DNA from: Pseudooceanicola onchidii
Lineage (GTDB): Bacteria > Pseudomonadota > Alphaproteobacteria > Rhodobacterales > Rhodobacteraceae
Assembly (NCBI RefSeq): GCF_004959925.1
Contig: NZ_SPUW01000002.1
Coordinates: 186,001 to 250,000 of the forward strand
DNA length: 64,000 bases
Direction of reading: 5' to 3'
Shown here: piece after piece, positions 24,088-32,202 of the stretch
Layout: each line of letters starts with the position of its first letter
How positions within the stretch are numbered: the stretch's first letter is position 1
The notes under the pieces: model-generated
The model's database searches: none
What the model saw: only the letters and a program-made list of their open reading frames with translations
Told to the model about the DNA's origin: nothing
Position numbers and translations under genes: made by a program

Positions 24088-24563
24088 TTCATATCCGACG
24101 TGCCGGGGCGCTTGATGGCGCGGCGATGGCCGAACTGCTGAACGAAATCATCCGGGCTGGTGGCACCACCGCCATTACCCAGGAGGTCAAACGTGATGAT
24201 CTGACCGCCCGGTTTGACACGCCTAAATCGGTTTGGAACCTCGCCGAGGACGAAACCGGCGTGCTGCTTGGCTTTCAATATGTGACGCCACTGGCGTCCG
24301 AGCCGGGGCTGGTCGCGGAAATCGCCACCTTTGCACGGGTGGGTCAGACCGGGCTGGGCATCGGGTCCAAGCTGTTCGAGGCGACCAAGGCGGATTGCAT
24401 TGCGATAGGCTATGACTGGATCCGCGCCAATATCCGGGCCGACAACACCGGTGGTCTGGCCTATTACCAGTCACGCGGGTTCGAAGATTACGGCCGCATC
24501 GAAGGTTACCGGATGGATAACGGGCAAGTCGTGGACAAAGTCCTCAAGCGGTACGACCTTTAA
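24084..24563 (+). CDS. GNAT family N-acetyltransferase
   Basis: A 159-residue protein with the GNAT fold: starts IHIRRAGALDGAAMAELLNEI, has the acetyl-CoA pyrophosphate-binding stretch GQTGLGIGSKLFEATKADCIAIG (R/Q-x-x-G-x-G/A type) and ends with ANIRADNTGGLAYYQSRGFEDYGRIEGYRMDNGQVVDKVL. The pattern resembles the phosphinothricin/toxin acetyltransferase-like subgroup but the acceptor is unknown. It is coupled to the HD hydrolase by ATGA and its last 20 nt overlap a convergent 47-codon ORF. Confidence 0.9.
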   Translation: MIHIRRAGALDGAAMAELLNEIIRAGGTTAITQEVKRDDLTARFDTPKSVWNLAEDETGVLLGFQYVTPLASEPGLVAEIATFARVGQTGLGIGSKLFEATKADCIAIGYDWIRANIRADNTGGLAYYQSRGFEDYGRIEGYRMDNGQVVDKVLKRYDL

Positions 24564-24687
24564 GTTTCGGGCCGCGCAGAAATTGCGTCATCCACCCCGA
24601 CAGCTTGGAGGCAGGTTTGGCCGGACGCCATGCGGGCGCGGGCGTATGTCTTTGCAACCTGAGCATTTCATCGGGCAATCTGATCAT
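24544..24687 (-). CDS. Small basic protein, 47 residues, divergent from a LysR gene
   Basis: An ORF of 47 codons plus TGA starting MIRLPDEMLRLQRHTPAPAW and ending in a run of Lys/Arg residues (RGPKLKGRTA). I do not recognise the protein. Support for it being real: an unusually good ribosome site, GGAGGGA, 6 nt before the ATG; it points away from the LysR gene across a 99-bp gap holding an inverted repeat; and LysR regulators typically control the divergently transcribed neighbour. Its 3' end overlaps the acetyltransferase gene tail-to-tail by 20 nt. It has no signal peptide or membrane helix; net charge is clearly positive, so nucleic-acid or membrane-surface binding is conceivable. Confidence 0.55.
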   Translation of the reverse strand: MIRLPDEMLRLQRHTPAPAWRPAKPASKLSGWMTQFLRGPKLKGRTA

Positions 24688-24737
24688 GTCCGTCCCTCCG
24701 GTCGGGTTTCCTTGCTGGACATATAGCCCCGGCGCGG

Positions 24738-24766
24738 TCACACACGAAGTCAGCGATAATGTGTGA
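24738..24766. promoter_or_regulatory. Inverted repeat, candidate LysR operator
   Basis: TCACACA (24738-24744) and TGTGTGA (24760-24766) are perfect arms 15 nt apart, in the middle of the gap between the divergent small ORF and the LysR gene and about 20 bp before the LysR ATG. The position fits an autoregulatory LysR site. Confidence 0.5.
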
Positions 24767-24786
24767 TCTGTTAGCTGAGGTATCAG

Positions 24787-25665
24787 ATGGAGGACTTGGA
24801 CTGGCGCCATTTGCCGTCCCTGTCGGCGTTGCGGGCGTTCGAGGCAACCGCGCGGCTGGACGGCTTCAGCGCGGCGGCGCGGGCGCTGAACGTCACCCCG
24901 GCGGCGGTGGCCCAACAGGTGCGCGGGCTTGAGGCCGAACTGGAGGTCACGCTTGTCACCCGGCAGGGGCGCGGGCTGGCCCTGACGCCCGAAGGCACGC
25001 GGCTGGCCACCGCGCTGGGCGAAGGCTTCAGCCGGATCGCGGGGGCGGTCGAGGACTTGCGCCGCCCGGCCCGGGTGCGGGGCATCCGCGTCACGGCGAC
25101 GGTGGCCCTGTCGCAGACCGTGCTGATGCCGCGCCTTCCCCGGTTCTGGGCCCGGCATCCTGACATCCCGGTGTCGCTGAACCCGACGCAATCGGTCGTG
25201 GGCCTGGGCCGCAACGGGGCCGATCTGGCGATCCGTACGGGCACCGGCCCCTGGCCCGACACGCAAAGCACCTTTCTGTTTCGCACGCAGATGGTGGTCG
25301 TCGGCGCCCCCGCACTGCTGGCTGGCGGGGCATCGCTGGCCGATCTGCCGTGGATCGTCGACGAAGGCTATCCGTCCGAGGCCGAGTGGCTGGAGCTTGG
25401 GGGCCTTGATATCCGCAAGGTGAAGATCCAGTCGATGGACAACCCGATCCTGTCGGTTTCCGCCGCCGAGGCCGGGCTGGGCCTGATCTTTGCCACCGAC
25501 CGCGTGGTGGCGGACAGCATCGCGCAGGGCAAACTGGTCGAGGTCGACTATCCGCCGCTGCCGGTCGCGCAATACTGGATGGTCACGCCCGAGGGACCGC
25601 TGCGCGCAGAAGTCCGGGCCTTCATGGACTGGCTGATGGCCGAGGTCGGCCCGGCGGAGGCCTAG
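24787..25665 (+). CDS. LysR-family transcriptional regulator (GcvA-like)
   Basis: A 292-residue regulator: N-terminal winged helix-turn-helix (residues 6-65, LPSLSALRAFEATARLDGFS and ALNVTPAAVAQQVRGLEAEL) and a periplasmic-binding-like effector domain from about 90. The phrase LRAFEATARL plus AALNVTPAAVSQQ-type helix is the GcvA subgroup signature, but the glycine-cleavage genes are not nearby. Its targets may include itself and the divergently encoded 47-residue ORF. Its TAG stop is interlocked with that of convergent regA in CTAG (25662-25665). Confidence 0.92.
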   Translation: MEDLDWRHLPSLSALRAFEATARLDGFSAAARALNVTPAAVAQQVRGLEAELEVTLVTRQGRGLALTPEGTRLATALGEGFSRIAGAVEDLRRPARVRGIRVTATVALSQTVLMPRLPRFWARHPDIPVSLNPTQSVVGLGRNGADLAIRTGTGPWPDTQSTFLFRTQMVVVGAPALLAGGASLADLPWIVDEGYPSEAEWLELGGLDIRKVKIQSMDNPILSVSAAEAGLGLIFATDRVVADSIAQGKLVEVDYPPLPVAQYWMVTPEGPLRAEVRAFMDWLMAEVGPAEA

Positions 25666-26210
25666 CGGGGCGAGCGTTTCGCCAGAATGCGCTGCAACGT
25701 ACGGCGGTGCATGTTCAGGCGGCGCGCGGTTTCCGACACGTTGCGATCACAAAGCTCGTACACCCGCTGGATGTGTTCCCACCGAACGCGGTCCGCGCTC
25801 ATGGGGTTTTCCGGCGGCGGCGGCAGTTCGTCACCCCGGGCCAGCAGGGCGTTGGTGATGTCGGTGGCATCGGCGGGCTTGGCCAGGTAATCGGTCGCGC
25901 CGATCTTCACGGCGGCCACCGCGGTGGCGATGGCGCCATAGCCGGTCAGCACCACGATCCGTGCATCGGGGCGCTTTTCGCGCAGCACCTCGACCACGTC
26001 GAGCCCGTTGCCATCTTCAAGCCGCAGGTCGCAGACGGCGTAGGCGGGTGGCCGGGCCGTCGCGATGGCCTTGCCGGCGGCGACGCTTTCGGCGGTTTCG
26101 ACTTCAAAGCCGCGTTTCTCCATCGCCTTGGCCAGACGTTTGAGAAAAGGTTCGTCATCATCCAAAAGGAGCAGGGTACGGTCTTCGCCGAGGTCGAGCT
26201 CTCCGGTCAT
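25662..26210 (-). CDS. regA: Redox response regulator RegA/PrrA/ActR
   Basis: A 182-residue response regulator: receiver domain (residues 10-125) with acidic Asp17-19, phospho-acceptor Asp61 in VCDLRLEDG and Lys111, a proline-rich linker PPPPEN, and a Fis-type helix-turn-helix at the end (VSETARRLNMHRRTLQRILAKR, 158-179) almost invariant among RegA proteins. In Rhodobacterales it globally controls photosynthesis, respiration, nitrogen and carbon fixation in response to redox state, phosphorylated by RegB, encoded 800 bp away. It follows senC in the same direction after 96 nt that include a hairpin. Its stop overlaps that of the convergent LysR gene. Confidence 0.97.
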   Translation of the reverse strand: MTGELDLGEDRTLLLLDDDEPFLKRLAKAMEKRGFEVETAESVAAGKAIATARPPAYAVCDLRLEDGNGLDVVEVLREKRPDARIVVLTGYGAIATAVAAVKIGATDYLAKPADATDITNALLARGDELPPPPENPMSADRVRWEHIQRVYELCDRNVSETARRLNMHRRTLQRILAKRSPR

Positions 26211-26261
26211 GGCAATGGTCCTTCCATGATGCGCCTTGCTGCGGTCTAGGGTATGTATCCC

Positions 26262-26278
26262 GACCCCATGGTGGGGTC
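26262..26278 (-). promoter_or_regulatory. Hairpin in the senC-regA intergenic region
   Basis: GACCCCA (26262-26268) and TGGGGTC (26272-26278) form a perfect 7-bp stem with a 3-nt loop, 28 nt after the senC stop and about 50 nt before the regA start. No T tract follows. It may set the relative amounts of senC and regA mRNA. Confidence 0.55.
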
Positions 26279-26306
26279 AAATATTCAAACCCTGAAATGC
26301 TGGTTA

Positions 26307-26927
26307 TTACCTTGCGTCGATGAAGCAGGCGGTGGCTTCGGCCATCTGTTCCGGCGTGGCGTCGCGGCGGAAGAATTCGACGAACCCTTCCTCGGGCAGG
26401 ACCAGGTAGGTGAAGGTCGAATGGTCGACGAGGTAATAGTCATCCTCGGCGTCCTGCTTGCGATAGTAGGTCCGGTAGGCGGTCGAAGCAGCCTTGATCT
26501 GTTCGGGCGACCCGGTCAGGCCGACCATACGAGGATGGATGTAACTGGTGAAATCAGCCAGCTGTTCGGGCGTGTCGCGTTCCGGATCGACGGTGATGAA
26601 CACCGGCTTCACCATGTAGCCGTCGTTTTCCAGCAGGGTCACAGCCTCGGCGTTGCGGGCGGCGTCGTAGGGGCAGATGTCGGGGCAATAGGTGTAACCG
26701 AAATAGACCAGCGTCGGCTTGTCTATCACATCCGTGTCAGTCACGGTTTGCCCGCCCTCGTCGACCAGGGTGAACGGCCCGCCGATCTCGGCCGCGCCGC
26801 CGGCCACGGTCGAACTGCGGCACTGGGCAAAGGCGTCGTCGCCGGTGCGGCCCATGGTGACAAGCCAGATTGCCACCGACAGAAGCACGATGGCCGCCAC
26901 GGCCGTGATTGCGAAGATACGTGTCAT
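26307..26927 (-). CDS. senC: SCO1/SenC/PrrC-type copper chaperone
   Basis: A 206-residue membrane-anchored protein with one N-terminal helix (about 4-24) and a thioredoxin-like domain. Seen: copper ligands in the CxxxC motif YTYCPDICPYD and the conserved His in VDHSTFTYLV. SCO proteins deliver copper to the CuA/CuB site of cytochrome c oxidase; PrrC additionally links oxidase activity to RegB/PrrB signalling. Here it is divergent from regB with about 94 bp between starts and upstream of regA, the classic regB-senC-regA arrangement. The N-terminal helix lacks a lipobox. Confidence 0.95.
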   Translation of the reverse strand: MTRIFAITAVAAIVLLSVAIWLVTMGRTGDDAFAQCRSSTVAGGAAEIGGPFTLVDEGGQTVTDTDVIDKPTLVYFGYTYCPDICPYDAARNAEAVTLLENDGYMVKPVFITVDPERDTPEQLADFTSYIHPRMVGLTGSPEQIKAASTAYRTYYRKQDAEDDYYLVDHSTFTYLVLPEEGFVEFFRRDATPEQMAEATACFIDAR

Positions 26928-27021
26928 TGTGGCCTTCGGTGCTGAGGATGATTGCGGGCGTGTTGGGGCCTATTTAACAATGGGCCCCGAACAATCAATC
27001 AGACATATGGGCACAGCGAAG

Positions 27022-28416
27022 ATGACCGAAACCGAATTCGACGTGCTCAAGGGGCAGGATCGCGGCAACTGGATCCGGCTGAGGACGATCATTCTGCTCA
27101 GGTGGGGGGCCATCGGGGGCCAGCTGGCCGCATTGCTGGTCGCGCGCGAAATCTATGGCCTGTCGCTGGAATACGGACTGTGTTTCCTGGTGGTCGGCAC
27201 ATCGGTCATCGGGAACCTTGTCGCCAGTTTCATCTTCCCCGAGAACAAGCGCCTGTCCGAGGTCGAGAACCTGCTGATGGTGCTGTTCGACCTGCTGCAG
27301 CTGTGCCTGTTGCTGTATCTGACCGGCGGGTTGCACAACCCGTTCTCGATCCTCGTGGTGGGGCCCGTGACGGTGTCGGCTATGGCCCTGACGGGACGGT
27401 CGACGCTGTTCATCGGCAGCGTCGCGATCGGGTTGGCGACGGTGCTGACCGAATTTTACCTGCCGCTGCAGACATGGGATGGCACCCAGCTTCAGATCGC
27501 CGATATCTTCGTCTTTGGTCAGTGGCTTGCCATCGTGATCGCCATTGTCTTCCTGGGCATCTACTCGCGCTGGATCGCGACCGAGCTTCATTCGATGTCT
27601 GACGCGCTTCAGGCGACGCAGATGGCCTTGGCCCGGGAACAGAAGCTGACCGACCTGGGCGGGGTCGTCGCCGCCGCCGCGCATGAACTGGGCACGCCGC
27701 TGGCCACGATCAAGCTGACCTCGTCGGAACTGGCCGATGATCTGGAAGACCGTCCCGACCTGGCGGAAGATGCCCGGCTGATCCGGGATCAGGCCGACCG
27801 TTGCCGCGATATCCTGCGGTCAATGGGACGGGCCGGGAAGGACGACCTGCACATGCGTCAGGCGCCCTTCACCACCGTGATCGAAGAGGCCGCCGATCCC
27901 CACCAGGGGCGGGGCAAGCTGATCCACTACGATTTCGGGCCAGAGGAGGGTGGCGATGATCTGCCGCCCCCGATCCTGCGCAAGCCCGAACTGATCCACG
28001 GGGTCCGCAACCTGGTCCAGAACGCGGTCGATTTCGCATCGGGGAACGTCTGGATCGAGGGGCGCTGGTCGAACGACCGGATCGCCCTTCGGATCATGGA
28101 TGACGGCAGGGGCTATGCGCCGCAGGTGATCGGCCGCATCGGCGATCCCTTCGTGCGGCGCAGGCGCAGTTCTGCATCTTCGCAGCGACCAGGGTACGAA
28201 GGCATGGGGCTGGGTCTCTTCATCGCGAAGACACTTCTGGAACGGACCGGAGCCGAGCTGAGCTTTGCCAATGGATCCGACGGCGTGGACCGCGCCGGGC
28301 AACCGACCGAGGCCACCGGCGCGATCGTCGAGGTCGTCTGGCCCAGACGCCGGGTCGACGCCCGGTCGGGCGATACGCCCGTCCCGAGCGGTGAAAACAA
28401 GCCAATCACAAACTGA
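27022..28416 (+). CDS. regB: Redox sensor histidine kinase RegB/PrrB
   Basis: A 464-residue inner-membrane kinase with six transmembrane helices (about 20-180), the quinone-binding heptapeptide GGLHNPF (102-108), phospho-acceptor His221 in AAAHELGTPLATIKL, the redox-active Cys261 in DRCRDILRSMGR, and an ATPase domain with GMGLGLFIAKTLLE. All residues known to sense redox state in Rhodobacter RegB are conserved, shifted by four positions (H225, C265). The start at 27022 reproduces the length of PrrB (about 462); in-frame ATGs at 26980 and 27007 are alternatives. It phosphorylates RegA under reducing conditions. A DivL-like PAS gene follows on the same strand after about 90 nt. Confidence 0.97.
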   Translation: MTETEFDVLKGQDRGNWIRLRTIILLRWGAIGGQLAALLVAREIYGLSLEYGLCFLVVGTSVIGNLVASFIFPENKRLSEVENLLMVLFDLLQLCLLLYLTGGLHNPFSILVVGPVTVSAMALTGRSTLFIGSVAIGLATVLTEFYLPLQTWDGTQLQIADIFVFGQWLAIVIAIVFLGIYSRWIATELHSMSDALQATQMALAREQKLTDLGGVVAAAAHELGTPLATIKLTSSELADDLEDRPDLAEDARLIRDQADRCRDILRSMGRAGKDDLHMRQAPFTTVIEEAADPHQGRGKLIHYDFGPEEGGDDLPPPILRKPELIHGVRNLVQNAVDFASGNVWIEGRWSNDRIALRIMDDGRGYAPQVIGRIGDPFVRRRRSSASSQRPGYEGMGLGLFIAKTLLERTGAELSFANGSDGVDRAGQPTEATGAIVEVVWPRRRVDARSGDTPVPSGENKPITN

Positions 28417-28504
28417 TGCCAGTTGGCGTCTTTTCGTGATACCATTAATCAAATCTTAAGGATTGATGGCTTGTTTCTTAGTGTACCTGCGTCTTGGGGT
28501 AACC

Positions 28505-30037
28505 ATGTCTATCGGTGTGACAGAAATCGTGATCATCTCGGCCGTCTGCCTCTCGACGGCGGGGGTGACGCTGAGCGGTCTGGCAATCTGGTCACGGTAC
28601 AATCGCAGCGCCGCCCAGGGGCCCGGCAGCGGGGTCGTGATCCGGTGTCTCAAGGGTCGGATGGTAGACGCCGACAGCGACTTTCTTCACCTGCTGACCC
28701 AGCGCGGCTGGGATGGGTCCATCACCCGGCTGCGTGATTTTTTCGCCTTTCGATTCCGTGGCTTGCCTTCGGATTTCCCGGGTGACGAACCGACGCTCGA
28801 CATGACGTTCGTCGCCCGCAACGCCGCCGACCTGGTCGAACTTCACGTGGTGCGGCGCAAGGATGTGCTGACGGTGTCGCTGATCTCTCCGGTCGGTGTG
28901 CCAGACGTGAGGGATCACGTGGCCCGCTATCGAAAACACACCCATTGGATTTCCGATCTGGTGGCGCAGTCTTCGCCCCATCCGATCTGGGTCACCGATG
29001 ACTGCGACGAGGTCATCTGGGCCAATCGGGCCTACCTGTCGCTGATCCGCGATCTGGGGCATGCAGGTGGCGACGAGGTGTCGATCCTGCGCGGGCTCGA
29101 CCCCGCCCGTAGCCTGCCGGATCGGGAACAGCGTCGGTACCAGCTGACCTTTTCCGACGGACGACCCGACTGCTGGGTCGATGTATCGACCGCCGCCCGC
29201 GACGGTACGCTGATGCACCACGCCACCGATGTGACCGCCGTCGTCCAGGCCGAGGCCGCGCAGCGCACCTTCGTCCAGACATTGACCAAGACCTTCGCCC
29301 AGCTGTCGACCGGGCTGGCGATCTTTGACCGGACACGGCGGCTGGCCCTGTTCAACCCCGCGCTGGTCGACATGACCGGGCTGAGCGCCGAGTACCTGTC
29401 AGGGCGGCCCAGCTATCTGTCGTTCTTCGACAAGCTGCGCGACGAGGACATCATGCCCGAACCCCGCAGCTATGCCAGCTGGCGCGAAAAGATCTTCGAC
29501 CTGATCACCGCCGCCGAAAACGGCCGGTACCAGGAAACCTGGACGCTGTCGTCGGGTCATACCTACCGGGTCACGGGTCGACCGCATCCAAACGGGGCCG
29601 TCGCCTTCCTTGTGGAAGACATCAGCGCCGAGGTCATGCTGACCCGCCGTTTCCGCGAACAGCTCGACATGTCGCAAACGGTGATCGACTCGCTTGACGA
29701 CGCGGTCGCGGTCTTCTCGCCTCAGGGGATGCTCAGCTATACGAACGAAGCCTACCGCGATCTCTGGGGTGACCCCGACGAACGGCAGACGCTGGATGTT
29801 TCGGTCAACGAGGTGTCGCGCCACTGGCAATCGCACAGCGAACCCAGCCCGGTCTGGGGCGATTTTCGAGATTTCGTCGTCGGGTTCGAAGAACGCGCGG
29901 ACTGGGAGGCATCGGTTCAGCTGCGCAATGGCGGCATGGTTGATTGCCTGTTCCGACCCCTTGCGGGCGGCGCATCGCTGGCGATCTTCAAAAGCGCCCA
30001 GCCCGCCCGCGCCGTCGCCTACCGTGGCGTCGGCTGA
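28505..30037 (+). CDS. divL: DivL-like PAS-domain membrane protein lacking a kinase domain
   Basis: A 510-residue protein with one N-terminal transmembrane helix (about 6-28), a poorly conserved segment, and three PAS-type modules (about 150-235, 255-380 and 390-490; HPIWVTDDCDEVIWANRAYL, GLAIFDRTRRLALFNPALV, DDAVAVFSPQGMLSYTNEAY). It ends after the third PAS: no HisKA or HATPase domain is present. In Caulobacter and relatives DivL precedes tsaE and steers the CckA-CtrA phosphorelay; Rhodobacterales versions are reported as PAS proteins without the kinase, which matches this gene in size, position and neighbours. The start at 28505 follows GGGGT; an ATG at 28463 is also in frame. Identification is by architecture and synteny. 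Confidence 0.75.
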   Translation: MSIGVTEIVIISAVCLSTAGVTLSGLAIWSRYNRSAAQGPGSGVVIRCLKGRMVDADSDFLHLLTQRGWDGSITRLRDFFAFRFRGLPSDFPGDEPTLDMTFVARNAADLVELHVVRRKDVLTVSLISPVGVPDVRDHVARYRKHTHWISDLVAQSSPHPIWVTDDCDEVIWANRAYLSLIRDLGHAGGDEVSILRGLDPARSLPDREQRRYQLTFSDGRPDCWVDVSTAARDGTLMHHATDVTAVVQAEAAQRTFVQTLTKTFAQLSTGLAIFDRTRRLALFNPALVDMTGLSAEYLSGRPSYLSFFDKLRDEDIMPEPRSYASWREKIFDLITAAENGRYQETWTLSSGHTYRVTGRPHPNGAVAFLVEDISAEVMLTRRFREQLDMSQTVIDSLDDAVAVFSPQGMLSYTNEAYRDLWGDPDERQTLDVSVNEVSRHWQSHSEPSPVWGDFRDFVVGFEERADWEASVQLRNGGMVDCLFRPLAGGASLAIFKSAQPARAVAYRGVG

Positions 30038-30081
30038 CCGGTTGACCTTGCAGGTGCGGCCCGGCGCGGTAATGTCTGGCC

Positions 30082-30552
30082 ATGAGCCAGATCCACCGCA
30101 GCTATCGTTCGATGTCCCCTGATGAGACTGCGGATCTGGCACGACGGATCGGCCTTGGCCTGCGGCCCGGACATGTACTGCTTTTGGACGGGCCGGTCGG
30201 TGCCGGGAAGACCCATTTCGCCCGATCGCTGATCCAATCGCTGCTGTCCGTGCCCGAAGACGTGCCCTCGCCGACCTTCACTCTGGTGCAGACCTACGAT
30301 GGCACGCACGGAGAGATCTGGCACAGCGACCTCTACCGGCTGTCATCCCCCGACGAGGTGATCGAGCTGGGGCTGGAAGAGGCCTTCGAGACCGCGATCG
30401 TTCTGGTCGAATGGCCCGATCGGCTGGGTGATCTTGCCCCCGGCGATGCGCTGCACCTGACCTTTGTCCCAGACGCTGAGGATGGCCGTCGGATCACCGC
30501 CCACGGACCCGCTGCCTGGGACGATATCCTGCCCGGAGACACCGATGCCTGA
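30082..30552 (+). CDS. tsaE: tRNA threonylcarbamoyladenosine biosynthesis ATPase
   Basis: A 156-residue P-loop ATPase needed to regenerate the TsaB-TsaD complex that makes t6A37. Seen: Walker A LDGPVGAGKTHFAR (about 33-46), switch region PSPTFTLVQTYDG, HSDLYRL and IVLVEWPDRLG with the conserved Trp. TsaD is encoded 12 kb away at 16.9 kb. It overlaps amgK by 8 nt (ATGCCTGA), beginning a run of five overlapping genes to addA. Confidence 0.96.
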   Translation: MSQIHRSYRSMSPDETADLARRIGLGLRPGHVLLLDGPVGAGKTHFARSLIQSLLSVPEDVPSPTFTLVQTYDGTHGEIWHSDLYRLSSPDEVIELGLEEAFETAIVLVEWPDRLGDLAPGDALHLTFVPDAEDGRRITAHGPAAWDDILPGDTDA

Positions 30553-31543
30553 CACCCCGCGCGACGCGCTTGCCACCGCCTTTCTGGCGACGACCGACTG
30601 GGCGTCGGCCGACCGCGCCCCCCTGGCCGGGGACGCGTCGAACCGCAAGTATCAGCGCCTGCACTTGGGGGACGACAGTGCTGTCCTGATGGACGCTGCG
30701 CCCGAGCTTGGCGAAGACGTTCGGCCCTTTGTTGCCGTCGCCGATTGGCTGACCGGTCTTGGGCTGTCCGCCCCCCGGATCATTGCGCAGGATCCGACGC
30801 ATGGCTTCCTGCTGATCGAGGATCTGGGCGATGATCTGTTCGCCCGCGTCGTTGCCCGCGATCCGGCCCTGGAACGCCCGCTCTACGAGGCTGCGACGGA
30901 TGTTCTTCTGGACCTGCACCGGGCGCCGGCGATGGCGGGGCTGAAACCCTATGATCCGGCCGTGATGACCCCGCTCGCCGCGCTGGCCTATGATTGGTAC
31001 CTGGCAGGCGCCCGGGGGCGGGATGATGCGGCACGGGACGCGTTTTGTGCCGCGTTAGAGCCTGTTCTGGCGCAGCACACCGACTGTTCGGTTGTGATCC
31101 TGCGGGACTATCACGCGGAAAACCTGCTGTGGCTGCCCGACAGGACAGGCGCGGCGCGGGTCGGTCTTCTGGATTTTCAGGACGCGATGACCGGCGATCC
31201 GTCCTACGATCTCGTGTCGATCCTGATGGACGCCCGGCGGGATGTGTCGGCAGAGGTCGAGACCGCGATGATCACCCGATACGCGGACGGCGCCGGCATG
31301 GATCGCGCGGGTTTCGAGGCGCGCTATCACGTCGCCGGGGCGCAACGGAACCTGCGGATCATCGGTGCCTTTGCCCGGCTGTCGCAGCGTGATGGCAAGA
31401 GGCACTATGTCGACCTGATCCCGCGCGTCTGGGGGCTGTTGATGCGCAACCTGTCGCATCCCGCACTGGCCGATGTCGCTGCGATCGTGCGACGCGATCT
31501 GCCGGAACCGACGCCAGACGTGCTCAAGGCGCTGCGCCGATGA
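30545..31543 (+). CDS. amgK: N-acetylmuramate/N-acetylglucosamine kinase (AmgK)
   Basis: A 332-residue protein of the aminoglycoside phosphotransferase (APH) fold: GDASNRKYQRL in the N lobe, ILRDYHAENLLWLPD with the catalytic Asp and LLDFQDAMTGDPSYDLVS with the metal-binding Asp. Together with MurU it forms the anomeric-kinase shortcut from recycled MurNAc to UDP-MurNAc, which bypasses MurA and gives intrinsic fosfomycin tolerance in Pseudomonas and many alphaproteobacteria. The start at 30545 sits inside the tsaE stop; the 3' end overlaps murU in ATGA. It is not an antibiotic-modifying enzyme despite the fold. Confidence 0.93.
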   Translation: MPDTPRDALATAFLATTDWASADRAPLAGDASNRKYQRLHLGDDSAVLMDAAPELGEDVRPFVAVADWLTGLGLSAPRIIAQDPTHGFLLIEDLGDDLFARVVARDPALERPLYEAATDVLLDLHRAPAMAGLKPYDPAVMTPLAALAYDWYLAGARGRDDAARDAFCAALEPVLAQHTDCSVVILRDYHAENLLWLPDRTGAARVGLLDFQDAMTGDPSYDLVSILMDARRDVSAEVETAMITRYADGAGMDRAGFEARYHVAGAQRNLRIIGAFARLSQRDGKRHYVDLIPRVWGLLMRNLSHPALADVAAIVRRDLPEPTPDVLKALRR

Positions 31544-32202
31544 CGCGGCCCCTGATGCTGTTCGCGGCGGGGTTCGGCACCCGCATGGGCGCGCTGACCG
31601 CCGACCGGCCCAAGCCGCTGGTCGAGGTCGCGGGGCGCCCGCTGATCGATCACGCGCTGGACCTGGCCTTACCGGTGGCCGGGCCGATCGTGGTGAACAC
31701 CCACTATCGCGCCCCCCAGCTGAAGGCGCATCTGGCCGAAAGCCCGGTGCATTGCCTGTACGAAGACCCGATCCTTGAAACCGGTGGCGGGCTTCGCAAC
31801 GCCCTGCCCCACCTGGGGACGGGGCCGGTCTTTACACTGAACTCCGATGCGGTCTGGGCGGGCCCGAATCCTCTGGCCTTGTTGAATGCCGCCTGGCGTG
31901 ACGACATGGAGGCCCTGTTGCTGGGCATCCCGCCAGCTCAGGCGATCGGCCATGTCGGCCTGGGTGATTTCACCCCCGGACCGCCTGTCGCGCGCGGCCC
32001 TGGGCTGGTCTATTCCGGCGCCCAGATCATCCGGACCGACGGGTTGGCCGAGATCGCCGAAGACGCCTTCTCTCTCAACCTGCTATGGGACCGGATGCTG
32101 GTGCGGGGGACGTTGCACATCCTGCCCTATGGCGGGCAATGGTGCGATGTCGGTCGCCCCGAGGGGATCGCGCTGGCCGAGGCGATGCTGGCCGATGTTT
32201 GA
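31540..32202 (+). CDS. murU: N-acetylmuramate alpha-1-phosphate uridylyltransferase (MurU)
   Basis: A 220-residue nucleotidyltransferase with the signature PLMLFAAGFGTRMGALTADRPKPLVEVAG at the start, LNSDAVWAGPNP with the catalytic metal Asp, and a C-terminal DVGRPEGIALAEA. It converts MurNAc-1-phosphate from AmgK to UDP-MurNAc. The genes are adjacent and overlapping, the normal amgK-murU pair. Without that context a mannose-1-phosphate guanylyltransferase would be the alternative reading. It overlaps addB by 8 nt (ATGTTTGA). Confidence 0.92.
   Translation: MTRPLMLFAAGFGTRMGALTADRPKPLVEVAGRPLIDHALDLALPVAGPIVVNTHYRAPQLKAHLAESPVHCLYEDPILETGGGLRNALPHLGTGPVFTLNSDAVWAGPNPLALLNAAWRDDMEALLLGIPPAQAIGHVGLGDFTPGPPVARGPGLVYSGAQIIRTDGLAEIAEDAFSLNLLWDRMLVRGTLHILPYGGQWCDVGRPEGIALAEAMLADV

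Noticed and set aside
30545-31543. Aminoglycoside resistance phosphotransferase
   Set aside because: The APH fold is shared, but the overlapping murU partner and alphaproteobacterial context identify AmgK.
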